DNA of 59,187 bases from OPU3-GD-OMZ sp964515235 (GCA_964515235.1 CAZEVO010000010.1:1-59187), one strand, 5' to 3'. Shown: positions 35,796-45,503, counted from the first letter of the stretch. The notes: generated by a model not told the origin, from the sequence alone. Numbers and translations are program-made.

Positions 35796-36602
35796 ATGGA
35801 AAAAAATAACTCCAAAAATGCGAATTTAATCACTATTCGCAATCTGTCATTTTCTCGCGGGCAACGCGTTATCTTTGATGACGCCTCATTAGATATCCAA
35901 CAGGGCAAAATAACCGCCATTATGGGGCCAAGCGGCAGTGGAAAAACCACTTTGCTAAAACTGATTGGCGGGCAACTCAGTCCATCCCATGGCACGATTT
36001 TAGTCGATGGCCTAAACATTAACCAATTAAGTCGCTCAGAACTTTATACCTTACGAAAAAAAATGGGTATGTTATTTCAAAGTGGCGCATTACTGACCGA
36101 CCTTAACGTTTTCGACAATGTTGCTTACCCAATCCGAGAACATACCGCATTACCTGAAACCATGATCAGAACATTAGTTTTGATGAAACTACAGGCTGTC
36201 GGCCTCAGAGGCGCAAGACATTTGTCACCCAATGAATTATCCGGCGGCATGGCTCGACGTGTTGCGCTTGCCAGAGCTATTGCTTTAGACCCGATGATGG
36301 TGATGTATGATGAACCCTTTACCGGTCAAGATCCTATTTCCATGGGAGTACTGATAAAACTAATCAAAACGCTCAATGACTCCGTTGACCTAACCAGCAT
36401 TATAGTCTCCCATGATGTTCAGGAAACCGCTGCTATTGCTGACTATATCTATATCATGTCATCTGGTAAAATAGTCGGTCAAGGCACACCACAAGAACTG
36501 AAAGATTCCAAATCCGAATGGGTGCAACAATTCATGAATGGGCAACCTGACGGTCCCGTTAAGTTTCACTATTCATCGGACAATTATTTCGATGACTTAT
36601 AG
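35796..36602 (+). CDS. mlaF: Phospholipid transport ATPase MlaF
   Basis: ABC ATPase of the Mla system that maintains outer-membrane lipid asymmetry. In 268 residues it has Walker A GPSGSGKTT (about 45-53), the Q-loop, signature LSGGMARRVALARA (about 148-161) and Walker B MVMYDEPFTGQDP. Opens a plus-strand operon divergent from the yrbG-kds-lpt genes. Confidence 0.97.
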   Translation: MEKNNSKNANLITIRNLSFSRGQRVIFDDASLDIQQGKITAIMGPSGSGKTTLLKLIGGQLSPSHGTILVDGLNINQLSRSELYTLRKKMGMLFQSGALLTDLNVFDNVAYPIREHTALPETMIRTLVLMKLQAVGLRGARHLSPNELSGGMARRVALARAIALDPMMVMYDEPFTGQDPISMGVLIKLIKTLNDSVDLTSIIVSHDVQETAAIADYIYIMSSGKIVGQGTPQELKDSKSEWVQQFMNGQPDGPVKFHYSSDNYFDDL

Positions 36603-36624
36603 CCACCTAGGGCAAAACTTAAAA

Positions 36625-37407
36625 ATGATTACGTTTTTATCATCTATTGGCCAGTCTGTACTTGCTAACTTAACCAAAACCGGTCGGGGAACTTTATTTT
36701 TAAAGCAAACTCTAGCTTGTACAACCAGCGTCCTTTTTCACCCTCAGCTAATTATTAAACAATTATACTCCGTTGGCGTATTAACCATACTCATCATTAC
36801 TATTTCAGGACTGTTTGTCGGAATGGTTTTGGGCTTACAAGGCTACTATATACTTTCTGATTTTGGTGCCGAAGAAACCTTAGGTGTTATGATTGCGGCA
36901 TCACTAGTTCGTGAACTAGGTCCTGTTGTCTCAGCTCTACTTTTTGCTGGCCGAGCGGGCTCATCCCTTACCGCCGAAATTGGTTTAATGAAAGCAACTG
37001 AGCAACTATCAGGCATGGAAATGATGGCTGTCGACCCCATCCAACGAATTATCTGCCCTCGCTTTCTGGCAGGCTGCCTTTCCATGCCATTACTGGCTGC
37101 AATCTTCAGCATGTTAGGTATTTTAGGAGGCCAATTAGTCGGCGTGACACTCTTAGGCGTTGATGAAGGGGCTTTCTGGTCACAAATGCAATCAAGTATT
37201 GATTTTTATGATGACATTATCAACGGCATCATAAAAAGCTTAGTCTTCGGCCTTATTGTCACTTGGATTTCACTCTTTGAAGGATACGATGCAATACCCA
37301 CTTCTGAGGGCGTTAGCCGTGCCACAACACGTACCGTTGTCTACTCTTCTTTTGCCATTTTAGGTATGGATTTTATTTTAACAGCACTCATGTTCGGAGA
37401 TATTTAA
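36625..37407 (+). CDS. mlaE: Phospholipid transport permease MlaE
   Basis: Inner-membrane permease of the Mla ABC transporter: 260 residues from the ATG at 36625, the same length as E. coli MlaE. GLFVGMVLGLQGYYIL, the LVRELGPVVSALLFAGRAGSSLTAEIGLM loop and SEGVSRATTRTVV are conserved. Upstream in-frame ATGs at 36538 and 36592 would overlap mlaF and are less likely. The stop abuts the mlaD start. Confidence 0.96.
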   Translation: MITFLSSIGQSVLANLTKTGRGTLFLKQTLACTTSVLFHPQLIIKQLYSVGVLTILIITISGLFVGMVLGLQGYYILSDFGAEETLGVMIAASLVRELGPVVSALLFAGRAGSSLTAEIGLMKATEQLSGMEMMAVDPIQRIICPRFLAGCLSMPLLAAIFSMLGILGGQLVGVTLLGVDEGAFWSQMQSSIDFYDDIINGIIKSLVFGLIVTWISLFEGYDAIPTSEGVSRATTRTVVYSSFAILGMDFILTALMFGDI

Positions 37408-37869
37408 ATGCAACACCCTAAATCGTTAGATACTTTGGTAGGGCTTTTCGTCGTTATTGGCATTGGTGCTCTCCTTTTTATAGGGATGAAAGTCAGCAAT
37501 CTTGGCTCCTATACAACTAATAACGGTTATACAGTTTTCGCACGGTTTGAGAATTCTGGCGGCCTCAAAGTCCGTTCCCCTGTTTCAGTGGCAGGCGTCA
37601 GAGTCGGGCGCATAACAGCTATTGAGTTCGATAACGAAAGCTATGAATCTGTTGTTCAAATGCAAATTGAGTCACAATACAACACCCTACCCGATGATAG
37701 TTCAGCAAGTATTTTTACCGCCGGTTTACTCGGCGAACAATATATTGGCATACAACCCGGTGCCTCCGAAGAATATTTAAAGCAAAATAGTGAAATAGAA
37801 ATAACACAATCGGCTATTGTTCTAGAAGAAATTATCGGTCAATTCTTGTTCAGTGAAAAAGAGAATTAA
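37408..37869 (+). CDS. mlaD: Phospholipid transport protein MlaD
   Basis: Periplasmic MCE-domain subunit (153 residues) that forms the hexameric ring on MlaE. One N-terminal membrane helix (LVGLFVVIGIGALLFIGM) precedes the MCE domain (about 38-117), which contains GLKVRSPVSVAGVRVGRI and GLLGEQYIGI. The start directly follows the mlaE stop. Confidence 0.96.
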   Translation: MQHPKSLDTLVGLFVVIGIGALLFIGMKVSNLGSYTTNNGYTVFARFENSGGLKVRSPVSVAGVRVGRITAIEFDNESYESVVQMQIESQYNTLPDDSSASIFTAGLLGEQYIGIQPGASEEYLKQNSEIEITQSAIVLEEIIGQFLFSEKEN

Positions 37870-37871
37870 TA

Positions 37872-38198
37872 ATGACCCCTATTTCACTTGTAAAAAAAAA
37901 CAACAATAATTATTTCATCAGCGGGGACTTAACTTTTGCAACGATTAATAAATCCACGCTTGACTCACTTAACTTTAATCAGAATAATATTATTGTAGAT
38001 TTTGACTCAGTCACTCTCGCCGACAGTGCCGGCCTAGCCTTACTTGTTGAATGGCACAAAAAAGCTAAAAGTAAAAGCGTTACTCTTCATTTCAAAAATC
38101 TACCTCAACAAATAACAGCCTTAGCCGAACTCGTTGAAGTAACTGATTACATTAAAAACTCGTATCAAACCAATTTAGTCACACCCACTGAACTCTAA
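37872..38198 (+). CDS. mlaB: STAS-domain protein MlaB
   Basis: Cytoplasmic STAS protein (108 residues) that stabilises the MlaF ATPase. The conserved DFDSVTLADSAGLALLVEWH segment is the STAS loop and helix (serine position around 51-53). It comes directly after mlaD, two bases on, where mlaC is normally found. Thus the operon runs F-E-D-B without the periplasmic carrier gene. Confidence 0.9.
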   Translation: MTPISLVKKNNNNYFISGDLTFATINKSTLDSLNFNQNNIIVDFDSVTLADSAGLALLVEWHKKAKSKSVTLHFKNLPQQITALAELVEVTDYIKNSYQTNLVTPTEL

Positions 38199-38213
38199 TT
38201 TAACAAAACATTT

Positions 38214-39479
38214 ATGGACAAACTAATTATTACCGGCGGGCAGACTCTCAAGGGAGAATTACGAATTTCTGGCGCTAAAAATGCTGCACTACCCATCTTA
38301 GCAGGCACATTATTATCTGAAACCCCTGTAAAAATAGGTAACGTCCCTCATTTGCATGATATTACCACAACTATTGCCTTACTCGGCCATATGGGAATCA
38401 GCATCATCATTGACGAGCGCATGAATATCGAGATTGATACCCAAACCATCTCTCAGTTTGAAGCACCCTATGATTTAGTAAAAACCATGCGCGCCTCAAT
38501 CTTAGTTTTAGGCCCCCTTTTATCACGTTTTGGCCAAGCAAATGTCTCACTTCCAGGCGGCTGTGCCATTGGCACCCGCCCTGTTAACATCCATTTAGAA
38601 TGCCTAACTAAAATGGGTGCTGAAATTACTGTCAAAAATGGCTATATTCACGCCACCGCTGATCGCCTACACGGCGCTCACCTAGTTATGGAACAAGTCA
38701 CCGTAACCGGCACCGAAAACATCATGATGGCAGCAGTTTTAGCTGAAGGAACAACTATTATTGAAAATGCAGCAAGAGAACCTGAGGTTGAAGATCTTGC
38801 CCACTTCCTTAATCATTTGGGTGCAAAAATTACAGGAATTGGAACCTCATCTATTACTATTGAAGGTGTGAAAAATCTGCAGCCTCAATCTCTATTTTAT
38901 AACATCTTACCTGATCGAATAGAAACAGGCACCTATCTCACTGCTGCTGCTATTACCGGCGGACATGTCAAACTAAAAAACACGCACCCTCAATCACTTG
39001 AAATTGTTTTAGATAAACTGCGTGAAGCCGGCGCGGAAATAACCTGCGGAGACGATTGGGTTGAACTCAACATGCACGGTCAACGGCCTAAAGCAGTCTC
39101 TATTGATACCGCGCCATTCCCTGCATTTCCAACTGATATGCAAGCACAATTTACCGCATTAAACACCATTGCTACCGGCACTAGTGTGATTACTGAAACC
39201 GTTTTTGAGAACCGGTTTATGCACATTCAAGAAATGCAACGCATGGGCGCTAAGATAACGCTTAAGCAAAACACTGCTATCTGCGAAGGAATTCCCGAGC
39301 TAACAGCAGCTCCCGTCATGGCGACAGATCTACGCGCCTCTGCCAGTCTAGTTTTAGCCGGCCTAGTTGCTAAAGGTGATACTACCGTCGATAGAATCTA
39401 CCATATTGATCGTGGTTATGAATGTATCGAAGAGAAATTAACCCTTCTTGGTGCTAAAATACGCCGTATACCTCATTAA
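38214..39479 (+). CDS. murA: UDP-N-acetylglucosamine 1-carboxyvinyltransferase
   Basis: First committed step of peptidoglycan synthesis: transfers enolpyruvate from PEP to UDP-GlcNAc. It is 421 residues long, with the N-terminal SGAKNAALP, the active-site loop PGGCAIGTRPVNIH with the fosfomycin-target cysteine, and DLRASASLVLAGLVA near the C-terminus. It follows mlaB by 15 bases, matching the conserved mla-murA order, but the BolA-type gene usually in between is missing. Confidence 0.98.
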   Translation: MDKLIITGGQTLKGELRISGAKNAALPILAGTLLSETPVKIGNVPHLHDITTTIALLGHMGISIIIDERMNIEIDTQTISQFEAPYDLVKTMRASILVLGPLLSRFGQANVSLPGGCAIGTRPVNIHLECLTKMGAEITVKNGYIHATADRLHGAHLVMEQVTVTGTENIMMAAVLAEGTTIIENAAREPEVEDLAHFLNHLGAKITGIGTSSITIEGVKNLQPQSLFYNILPDRIETGTYLTAAAITGGHVKLKNTHPQSLEIVLDKLREAGAEITCGDDWVELNMHGQRPKAVSIDTAPFPAFPTDMQAQFTALNTIATGTSVITETVFENRFMHIQEMQRMGAKITLKQNTAICEGIPELTAAPVMATDLRASASLVLAGLVAKGDTTVDRIYHIDRGYECIEEKLTLLGAKIRRIPH

Positions 39480-39503
39480 TCTAACGAATCTAAAACAACC
39501 GTT

Positions 39504-40136
39504 ATGCTAACTATTGCTATTTCCAAAGGCCGTATCTACGAAGAGGCTTTACCTTTACTTGCAGCTGCCGATATTATCCCGATTGACGACCCCAAAAAAT
39601 GTCGTAAGCTAATCCTAGACACCAACCACCCAGAAGTTAAACTGGTCATTATCCGTGCAACTGATGTCCCCACTTTTGTCGAATACGGAGCAGCTGACAT
39701 GGGAATTGCAGGCAAAGATGTCTTAATCGAACACGGCGCACAAAGCCTTTACGAGCCTTTAGATCTGGGGATTTCAACGTGCCGCCTAATGACTGCTGCT
39801 CACAAAGATGCTCCAGCCTTTGGCCGCAGAATCCGGGTTGCAACTAAATATGTCAAAACTGCCCAACATTATTTTTCCAGCCAAGGCATTCAGGCAGAAA
39901 TCATCAAATTGTATGGCTCGATGGAACTTGCTCCCCTTGTCGGCTTAGCTGATTGTATCGTTGACCTCGTCGATACGGGGAACACCTTAAAAGCTAATGG
40001 TTTAGAACCTAAAGACCTCATTATGACTATTAGTTCACGTCTCATCGTTAATAAGGCCTCAATGAAGATGAAGCATTCACAAATTCAAACAGTTATTGAG
40101 CAAATCGCCTCTGCCTTACCCACCACTGCGGCCTAA
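39504..40136 (+). CDS. hisG: ATP phosphoribosyltransferase, short form
   Basis: First step of histidine synthesis (PRPP plus ATP). It is 210 residues, the short HisG form without the C-terminal regulatory domain, which requires a HisZ partner encoded elsewhere. ISKGRIYEEALPLL opens the protein, and the PRPP-binding DCIVDLVDTGNTLKANGL is near 151-168. It follows murA by 24 bases and precedes hisD by 4, so the his genes may be read from the mla-murA transcript. Confidence 0.97.
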   Translation: MLTIAISKGRIYEEALPLLAAADIIPIDDPKKCRKLILDTNHPEVKLVIIRATDVPTFVEYGAADMGIAGKDVLIEHGAQSLYEPLDLGISTCRLMTAAHKDAPAFGRRIRVATKYVKTAQHYFSSQGIQAEIIKLYGSMELAPLVGLADCIVDLVDTGNTLKANGLEPKDLIMTISSRLIVNKASMKMKHSQIQTVIEQIASALPTTAA

Positions 40137-40140
40137 CGTA

Positions 40141-41463
40141 ATGACCCTGACGAGATCCATACAACAATTAGAAAGCAACCATGATGCATTTTCAACGCAA
40201 CTAGAAAAACTACTAGCATGGGATCAAACTGAAGACCAGTCAATTCACCAAAAAGTTCTTCAAATTATTTCCACTGTTCGAAACCAAGGCAATAGCGCAC
40301 TACTTGAATATACTCACCAATTTGACCAAAACCTCATCCACCATGCTGAGGGCCTTGAAATTTCCAAAGAAATCTTAAAAAACACTTGGGATACCCTCCC
40401 AGAAGACTGGTCTTCTGCATTATCTGTCGCAGCGAAACGCATACGCCAATACGCTGAACATCAAAAACTACAATCATGGCAGTACCAAGAAGCTGACGGA
40501 ACCCACTTAGGTCAACAAATTACTGCTCTTAACCGAGTCGGCATCTATGTCCCCGGAGGTAAAGCTGCATACCCCTCTTCTGTGCTTATGAATGCTATCC
40601 CTGCAAAAGTCGCAGGAGTCAATGAAATTTTAATGGTCACTCCCACACCATCAGGCGAACAAAATACATTGGTTTTAGCCGCTGCCTACCTGGCTGGGGT
40701 CGATCGTGTTTTTACTATTGGCGGCGCCCAGGCCATTGCCGCATTAGCCTACGGCACTGAGACCATCCCTGCTGTCGACAAAATTGTTGGGCCAGGAAAT
40801 ATTTATGTAGCCACCGCTAAAAAACTTGTCTTCGGTCAAGTCGGAATTGATATGATTGCCGGCCCATCAGAAATACTCATCATCTGTGATGGTCAAAGCA
40901 ATCCAGACTGGATTGCCATGGACTTATTTTCTCAAGCGGAACACGATGAAGATGCGCAAGCCATTTTAATTTCCCCTGACAAATCATTTCTCAAACAAGT
41001 CAACGATAGCATTAATAAACTCCTTCCCACTATGGAAAGAGCGTCCATTATCCAAAAGTCACTTAGCTCAAGAGGCGCTCTCATTCATGTCCCTGACCTA
41101 GAAAAAGCCATTGAAATAGCTAATATCATTGCACCAGAACATCTTGAACTCTCCATCGATAATCCTGAGCGAGTTGCCCCTCTCATCCATAATGCCGGTG
41201 CTATTTTCATGGGTCGTTATACTGCCGAAGCACTAGGTGACTATTGCGCCGGGCCCAACCATGTCTTACCAACTTCCGGGACCGCTAAATTTTCCTCTCC
41301 GCTTGGTGTTTATGACTTTCAAAAACGCACAAGTTTAATTAACTGCTCTGAATCAGGCGCAGACTCACTAGGCCATATTGCTTCCGTACTCGCTCGAGGT
41401 GAAGGTCTGACTGCACATGCTCAGTCAGCTGAATATCGAATTCTCAAAAAAAATAACTTTTAA
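40141..41463 (+). CDS. hisD: Histidinol dehydrogenase
   Basis: Last two oxidations of histidine synthesis, zinc and NAD dependent. It is 440 residues from the ATG at 40141; an earlier in-frame ATG at 40096 overlaps hisG and lacks conserved sequence. GIYVPGGKAAYPSSVLMNAIPAKVAG, the VDKIVGPGNIYVATAK motif, IAGPSEILI, the zinc-ligand region SQAEHDEDAQA and GPNHVLPTSGTAKFSSPLGV are all intact. Confidence 0.98.
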   Translation: MTLTRSIQQLESNHDAFSTQLEKLLAWDQTEDQSIHQKVLQIISTVRNQGNSALLEYTHQFDQNLIHHAEGLEISKEILKNTWDTLPEDWSSALSVAAKRIRQYAEHQKLQSWQYQEADGTHLGQQITALNRVGIYVPGGKAAYPSSVLMNAIPAKVAGVNEILMVTPTPSGEQNTLVLAAAYLAGVDRVFTIGGAQAIAALAYGTETIPAVDKIVGPGNIYVATAKKLVFGQVGIDMIAGPSEILIICDGQSNPDWIAMDLFSQAEHDEDAQAILISPDKSFLKQVNDSINKLLPTMERASIIQKSLSSRGALIHVPDLEKAIEIANIIAPEHLELSIDNPERVAPLIHNAGAIFMGRYTAEALGDYCAGPNHVLPTSGTAKFSSPLGVYDFQKRTSLINCSESGADSLGHIASVLARGEGLTAHAQSAEYRILKKNNF

Positions 41464-41499
41464 CCCTAAACCAACTCAGCCGTCACTTGCTTAGAAACC

Positions 41500-42603
41500 A
41501 TGAAAAGCATCGAAACATTAAGTAGTTGTATTTTTCGCAAGAAAATCATAGAAATGTCCGCCTATCAAGTAGCCGATGCAGGTGGATTCATTAAATTAGA
41601 TGCCATGGAAAACCCATATGGCTGGCCAAGTGAATTAACTGAGAAATGGTTAAAAACCCTCAAAAACTGTGAAATAAATCGCTACCCTGATCCTGATGGC
41701 CGTGAATTAAGCAATAAACTCAGAACAATGAACCGAATTCCAACAGAACTCGGAATTCTACTCGGGAATGGTTCAGATGAGATTATCCAACTCTTATTAA
41801 TGGCCCTCAAACCCGACTCCATAGTCATGGCTCCTGACCCTAGCTTTGTTATGTACAAACAGATTAGTGATGGCTTAGATCTCCAATTTCACGCCATTCC
41901 ATTACAAGAGACTAATTTTTCGCTGGATTTACCACGCTTTTTTAAAGCTATTGATGACAAAAAACCTAATATTATTTTTCTAGCCTACCCGAATAACCCA
42001 ACGGGTAATTTATTTAATGACTCCGAGATACGAGAAATTCTTAACCATGCCCCGGGGTTAGTGATTATTGATGAGGCGTATGCACCTTTTACTGATGCCA
42101 CATTTATGAACGAAATCACACAGTTCGACAATCTATTGGTTATGCGCACAGTCTCCAAACTAGGTCTAGCCGGACTTAGATTAGGCTATTTAGTCGGTCA
42201 AAAAGAAATCATTAAGCAGCTAAATAAAATTCGTCTACCATACAATATCAACGTACTCACCCAAATCAGTACACTCTTTGCATTATCAAACTACACTATC
42301 TTTGAGCAGCAAACCCAACTGATTTGCCAAGAAAGAACAGCTTTAACGCAAGCACTTAAAAACATCAAACATCTCGAAGTTTTTCCCAGTGATGCCAATT
42401 TCATTTTATTTCGGATTTTAAACCACAGCGCCAGCGAACTTTTCACTTTCCTAAAAGAACAACAAGTTTTAATTAAAAGCCTTGCAAGCCACAAAGCTCC
42501 ATTAACGAATTGCTTACGCGTGACTGTCGGTAAATCAGAAGAAAATCAAGCTTTTTTAACAGCCTTATCCCAATACTTCGGTATTCTTGATCAAACAAAC
42601 TAA
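41500..42603 (+). CDS. hisC: Histidinol-phosphate aminotransferase
   Basis: PLP-dependent class I/II aminotransferase (367 residues) for the seventh step of histidine synthesis. NPNNPTG-type AYPNNPTGNLF, DEAYAPFTD and the PLP-lysine region RTVSKLGLAGLRLGYLVG are clear. The third his gene of this cluster, 36 bases after hisD. hisB and the hisHAFI block are not in the window. Confidence 0.96.
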   Translation: MKSIETLSSCIFRKKIIEMSAYQVADAGGFIKLDAMENPYGWPSELTEKWLKTLKNCEINRYPDPDGRELSNKLRTMNRIPTELGILLGNGSDEIIQLLLMALKPDSIVMAPDPSFVMYKQISDGLDLQFHAIPLQETNFSLDLPRFFKAIDDKKPNIIFLAYPNNPTGNLFNDSEIREILNHAPGLVIIDEAYAPFTDATFMNEITQFDNLLVMRTVSKLGLAGLRLGYLVGQKEIIKQLNKIRLPYNINVLTQISTLFALSNYTIFEQQTQLICQERTALTQALKNIKHLEVFPSDANFILFRILNHSASELFTFLKEQQVLIKSLASHKAPLTNCLRVTVGKSEENQAFLTALSQYFGILDQTN

Positions 42604-42627
42604 TTTGGCTGAAAAAACAACCTAATA

Positions 42628-42638
42628 AATGCTATATT
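42628..42638 (+). promoter_or_regulatory. Candidate extended -10 promoter of petABC
   Basis: TGCTATATT in the 92-base hisC-petA gap matches an extended -10 element (TGn followed by TATATT at 42633-42638). No good -35 at the right distance is visible. AGGAGTG further down is the petA ribosome binding site. Confidence 0.4.
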
Positions 42639-42695
42639 GGGCTACTTTAAGTCAAGTTTAATAAAAACTGTCGGTTTCTTTAGGAGTGTGATGCA

Positions 42696-43280
42696 ATGAA
42701 TAATTCAGGCGTAGACAAAACAAGACGCCAATTTCTTACCAATGCCTTAACTGTTGTCGGCGCTGTGGGAACAGGGTTCGTAGCCGTTCCTTTTTTGTCC
42801 CAAATGCAACCCAGTGTTAAAGCAAAAGCGACTGGGGCACCCGTTCAGGTTAACCTTAGCAAACTAGAGCCGGGTCAATTAATACGTGTCGAATGGCGAG
42901 GAAAACCCGTTTGGATCCTAAACAGAACAAAAACAGTTCTAAGCACCTTAGCCCCTTTAGAGAGTGAATTGAGTGATCCAAATTCTTCTGAATCGATTCA
43001 ACCACCAGCGGCTAAAAACACAACTCGGTCATTGAAACCCGAAGTATTTGTTGCTATCGGGCTTTGCACCCATTTAGGTTGTTCACCGACTTATCGCCCA
43101 GAAGTTGCGCCGACTGATTTAGGCCAAGACTGGCAAGGCGGATTTTTTTGCCCTTGTCACGGCTCTAAATTTGATATCGCCGGCCGTGTCTATAGCGGTA
43201 TGCCTGCACCCACAAACCTAGAAATCCCCCCTTATCGATATATTGATGATAACACCCTATTAATTGGCGAAAATGCTTAA
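42696..43280 (+). CDS. petA: Ubiquinol-cytochrome c reductase Rieske iron-sulfur subunit
   Basis: Rieske subunit of the bc1 complex: 194 residues with an N-terminal TRRQFLTNALTVVGAVGTGF twin-arginine-like membrane anchor. The 2Fe-2S ligands are in CTHLGCS (about 123-129) and CPCHGS (about 150-155). The globular domain faces the periplasm. First gene of petABC. Confidence 0.97.
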   Translation: MNNSGVDKTRRQFLTNALTVVGAVGTGFVAVPFLSQMQPSVKAKATGAPVQVNLSKLEPGQLIRVEWRGKPVWILNRTKTVLSTLAPLESELSDPNSSESIQPPAAKNTTRSLKPEVFVAIGLCTHLGCSPTYRPEVAPTDLGQDWQGGFFCPCHGSKFDIAGRVYSGMPAPTNLEIPPYRYIDDNTLLIGENA

Positions 43281-43292
43281 GGAGCCTAACGC

Positions 43293-44693
43293 ATGAATTC
43301 TCCACGTTTAAATAATTTTGTAAATTGGATTCTCGCACGGTTCCCACTGACTAAAGTTTGGAATGAACACCTTGCCGAATACTATGCCCCTAAGAACTTC
43401 AATTTCTGGTATTTCTTTGGCTCCTTAGCATTATTAGTTTTGGTGAACCAATTTGCCACTGGCATCATGCTTACTATCAATTATAAGCCCGATGCAGATC
43501 TTGCCTTTGATTCCGTTGAATTCATCATGCGCGATGTTGACTGGGGTTGGCTGATCCGCTATACGCATTCAACTGGAGCATCCGCCTTTTTTATTGTCGT
43601 TTACTTACATATGTTTCGTGGACTTCTGTATGGCTCCTTTAAAAAACCGAGAGAATTAGTCTGGATTTTTGGCATGTTGATCTACCTTTGCTTAATGGCT
43701 GAAGCGTTTATGGGCTATCTTCTCCCTTGGGGGCAAATGTCCTACTGGGGTGCTCAAGTCATCATTTCACTTTTCAGTGCTATTCCAATTATTGGTGAAG
43801 ACCTTTCCTTGTGGATTAGAGGAGACTATGTCGTAGCAGATGCCACCTTAAATCGTTTCTTTGCTTTCCACGTTGCGGCAATTCCATTAGTTTTGGTTTT
43901 ATTGGTTTTTCTACATATTGTCGCGCTTCACCAAGTTGGTTCTAACAATCCTGACGGAATTGAGATTAAAGAAAATAAAGGACCCGATGGAATACCTCTT
44001 GATGGCATTCCGTTTCACCCTTATTACACCGTAAAAGATATTGTTGGTGTTAGTGTGTTTATCTTCTTTTTTGCTGTGGTACTTTTTTATATGCCAGAGC
44101 TAGAAGGCTATTTTCTTGAACACGCCAATTTCATACCAGCAGACCCTCTACAAACACCTGAGCACATTGCACCACTATGGTACTTTACGCCCTTCTACGC
44201 TATTTTACGCGCAGTGCCCGATAAATTTGCCGGTGTAATTGCAATGGGTGGTGCTATTTTTGTTTTATTTCTACTGCCTTGGCTTGATACGGTCAAAGTT
44301 AAATCGATACGTTATCGGGGCGGAATATACAAAAAAGCGTTATTCCTATTTGTCATTAGCTTTTTAGGTCTGGGTTATTTGGGAATGCAAGCACCGACAC
44401 CCAATGCTACGATCGCAGCCCGAGTCTTAACTGTCATCTATTTTTCATTCTTCCTATTAATGCCTATTTATACCCGTTGGGAAAAATTTAAAACCGTTCC
44501 CAAGCGCCTGACATCAAACGACTCATTAGGAAGTAAAATACCATTGTTAAAACAAACCATTTCTGACGTCACCCAAGATACTGTTGTGACCACTAAAAGT
44601 GGAAAAACGCTCCATCTCAAAACACCTAACCCTAGCGGCCTACGTAACGCAAGCGTTGATTTGGCCAAAAAAATGAAAGATAGCCTTGATTAA
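43293..44693 (+). CDS. petB: Cytochrome b of the bc1 complex
   Basis: Membrane subunit holding two b hemes and the quinone sites. In 466 residues it has eight membrane helices, the heme-ligand histidines in RYTHSTGASAFFIVVYLHMFRG and FAFHVAAIPLVLVLLVFLHIVALH, and the Qo-site variant PEHIAPLWYF. Beyond the normal end (about residue 404, TRWEKFKTVPKR) there is a hydrophilic tail of about 60 residues that typical gammaproteobacterial cytochromes b lack. The stop overlaps the region just before the cytochrome c1 ATG. Confidence 0.96.
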   Translation: MNSPRLNNFVNWILARFPLTKVWNEHLAEYYAPKNFNFWYFFGSLALLVLVNQFATGIMLTINYKPDADLAFDSVEFIMRDVDWGWLIRYTHSTGASAFFIVVYLHMFRGLLYGSFKKPRELVWIFGMLIYLCLMAEAFMGYLLPWGQMSYWGAQVIISLFSAIPIIGEDLSLWIRGDYVVADATLNRFFAFHVAAIPLVLVLLVFLHIVALHQVGSNNPDGIEIKENKGPDGIPLDGIPFHPYYTVKDIVGVSVFIFFFAVVLFYMPELEGYFLEHANFIPADPLQTPEHIAPLWYFTPFYAILRAVPDKFAGVIAMGGAIFVLFLLPWLDTVKVKSIRYRGGIYKKALFLFVISFLGLGYLGMQAPTPNATIAARVLTVIYFSFFLLMPIYTRWEKFKTVPKRLTSNDSLGSKIPLLKQTISDVTQDTVVTTKSGKTLHLKTPNPSGLRNASVDLAKKMKDSLD

Positions 44694-44694
44694 T

Positions 44695-45414
44695 ATGAAA
44701 ACATTATTAACTGTTATATTTTCCTTGTTCGCTTTCACCTGTTCTGCAAGTGGAAAGACTGAACTTATGCATGCCAATATTGACCTCAGTGATAATACCT
44801 CGCTCAAGCGTGGTGCTGAACATTACGTCACATATTGCTTAGGTTGTCATTCTGCGAAACATATCCGTTACTTGCGAATAGCTGAAGACTTGGAACTAAA
44901 CCAAGATGTTGTTTTAAAAGATATCGCACCTGTTGGAGCAAGTATTTATGACTCCATGCTTTCCGCAATGGATAAACATGATTCTAAAATATGGTTTGGA
45001 ACCGTCCCCCCAGACCTTTCCCTTATAGCACGCTCACGAGGTTCTGATTGGCTCTATACCTACCTCAAGAGTTTCTACCGTGATGATTCTAAACCACTAG
45101 GCACAAACAATGCCTTGTTCAAAGATGTAGGCATGCCTAATGTATTATGGAAACTACAAGGCGAACAAGTTGCCCACTACACCCAAAACGGCGATAAAAA
45201 AGTTATTAGCTCACTCAACCTACAGCGTCCGGGCGAATTGAATCCAAATGAATTTGACCGCGTTGTCACTGACTTGGTAAATTTCTTAGAATATGTAGGT
45301 GAGCCTGCAAAATTAAAACGCCAACAAATGGGTAAATATGTTCTCCTATTTATTCTAATCATTGGCTTTATTGGTTATTTACTGAAGAAAGAATATTGGA
45401 AAGATATCCATTAA
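44695..45414 (+). CDS. petC: Cytochrome c1 of the bc1 complex
   Basis: 239-residue c-type cytochrome with a signal peptide (MKTLLTVIFSLFAFTCSASG), the heme attachment site CLGCH (about 48-52), the axial-ligand methionine region (DVGMPNVLW) and a C-terminal membrane anchor (YVLLFILIIGFIGYLL). The ATG at 44695 lies one base after the cytochrome b stop; a TTG three codons earlier is less likely. Confidence 0.96.
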   Translation: MKTLLTVIFSLFAFTCSASGKTELMHANIDLSDNTSLKRGAEHYVTYCLGCHSAKHIRYLRIAEDLELNQDVVLKDIAPVGASIYDSMLSAMDKHDSKIWFGTVPPDLSLIARSRGSDWLYTYLKSFYRDDSKPLGTNNALFKDVGMPNVLWKLQGEQVAHYTQNGDKKVISSLNLQRPGELNPNEFDRVVTDLVNFLEYVGEPAKLKRQQMGKYVLLFILIIGFIGYLLKKEYWKDIH

Positions 45415-45461
45415 TTCAATCTATCAATAATACCTTCATTGATAATATTTTAAACTATACT

Positions 45462-45503
45462 GAATGCCACTAAGTCTTGTATCCTCGTGGCATTCGGATA
45501 TTT
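45462..45503 (+). terminator. Probable terminator after petC
   Basis: A perfect 9-bp stem GAATGCCAC/GTGGCATTC (45462-45470 with 45487-45495) with a 16-base loop is followed by GGATATTTTC. The loop is long and the T-run short, so termination is likely but not certain. Confidence 0.5.
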
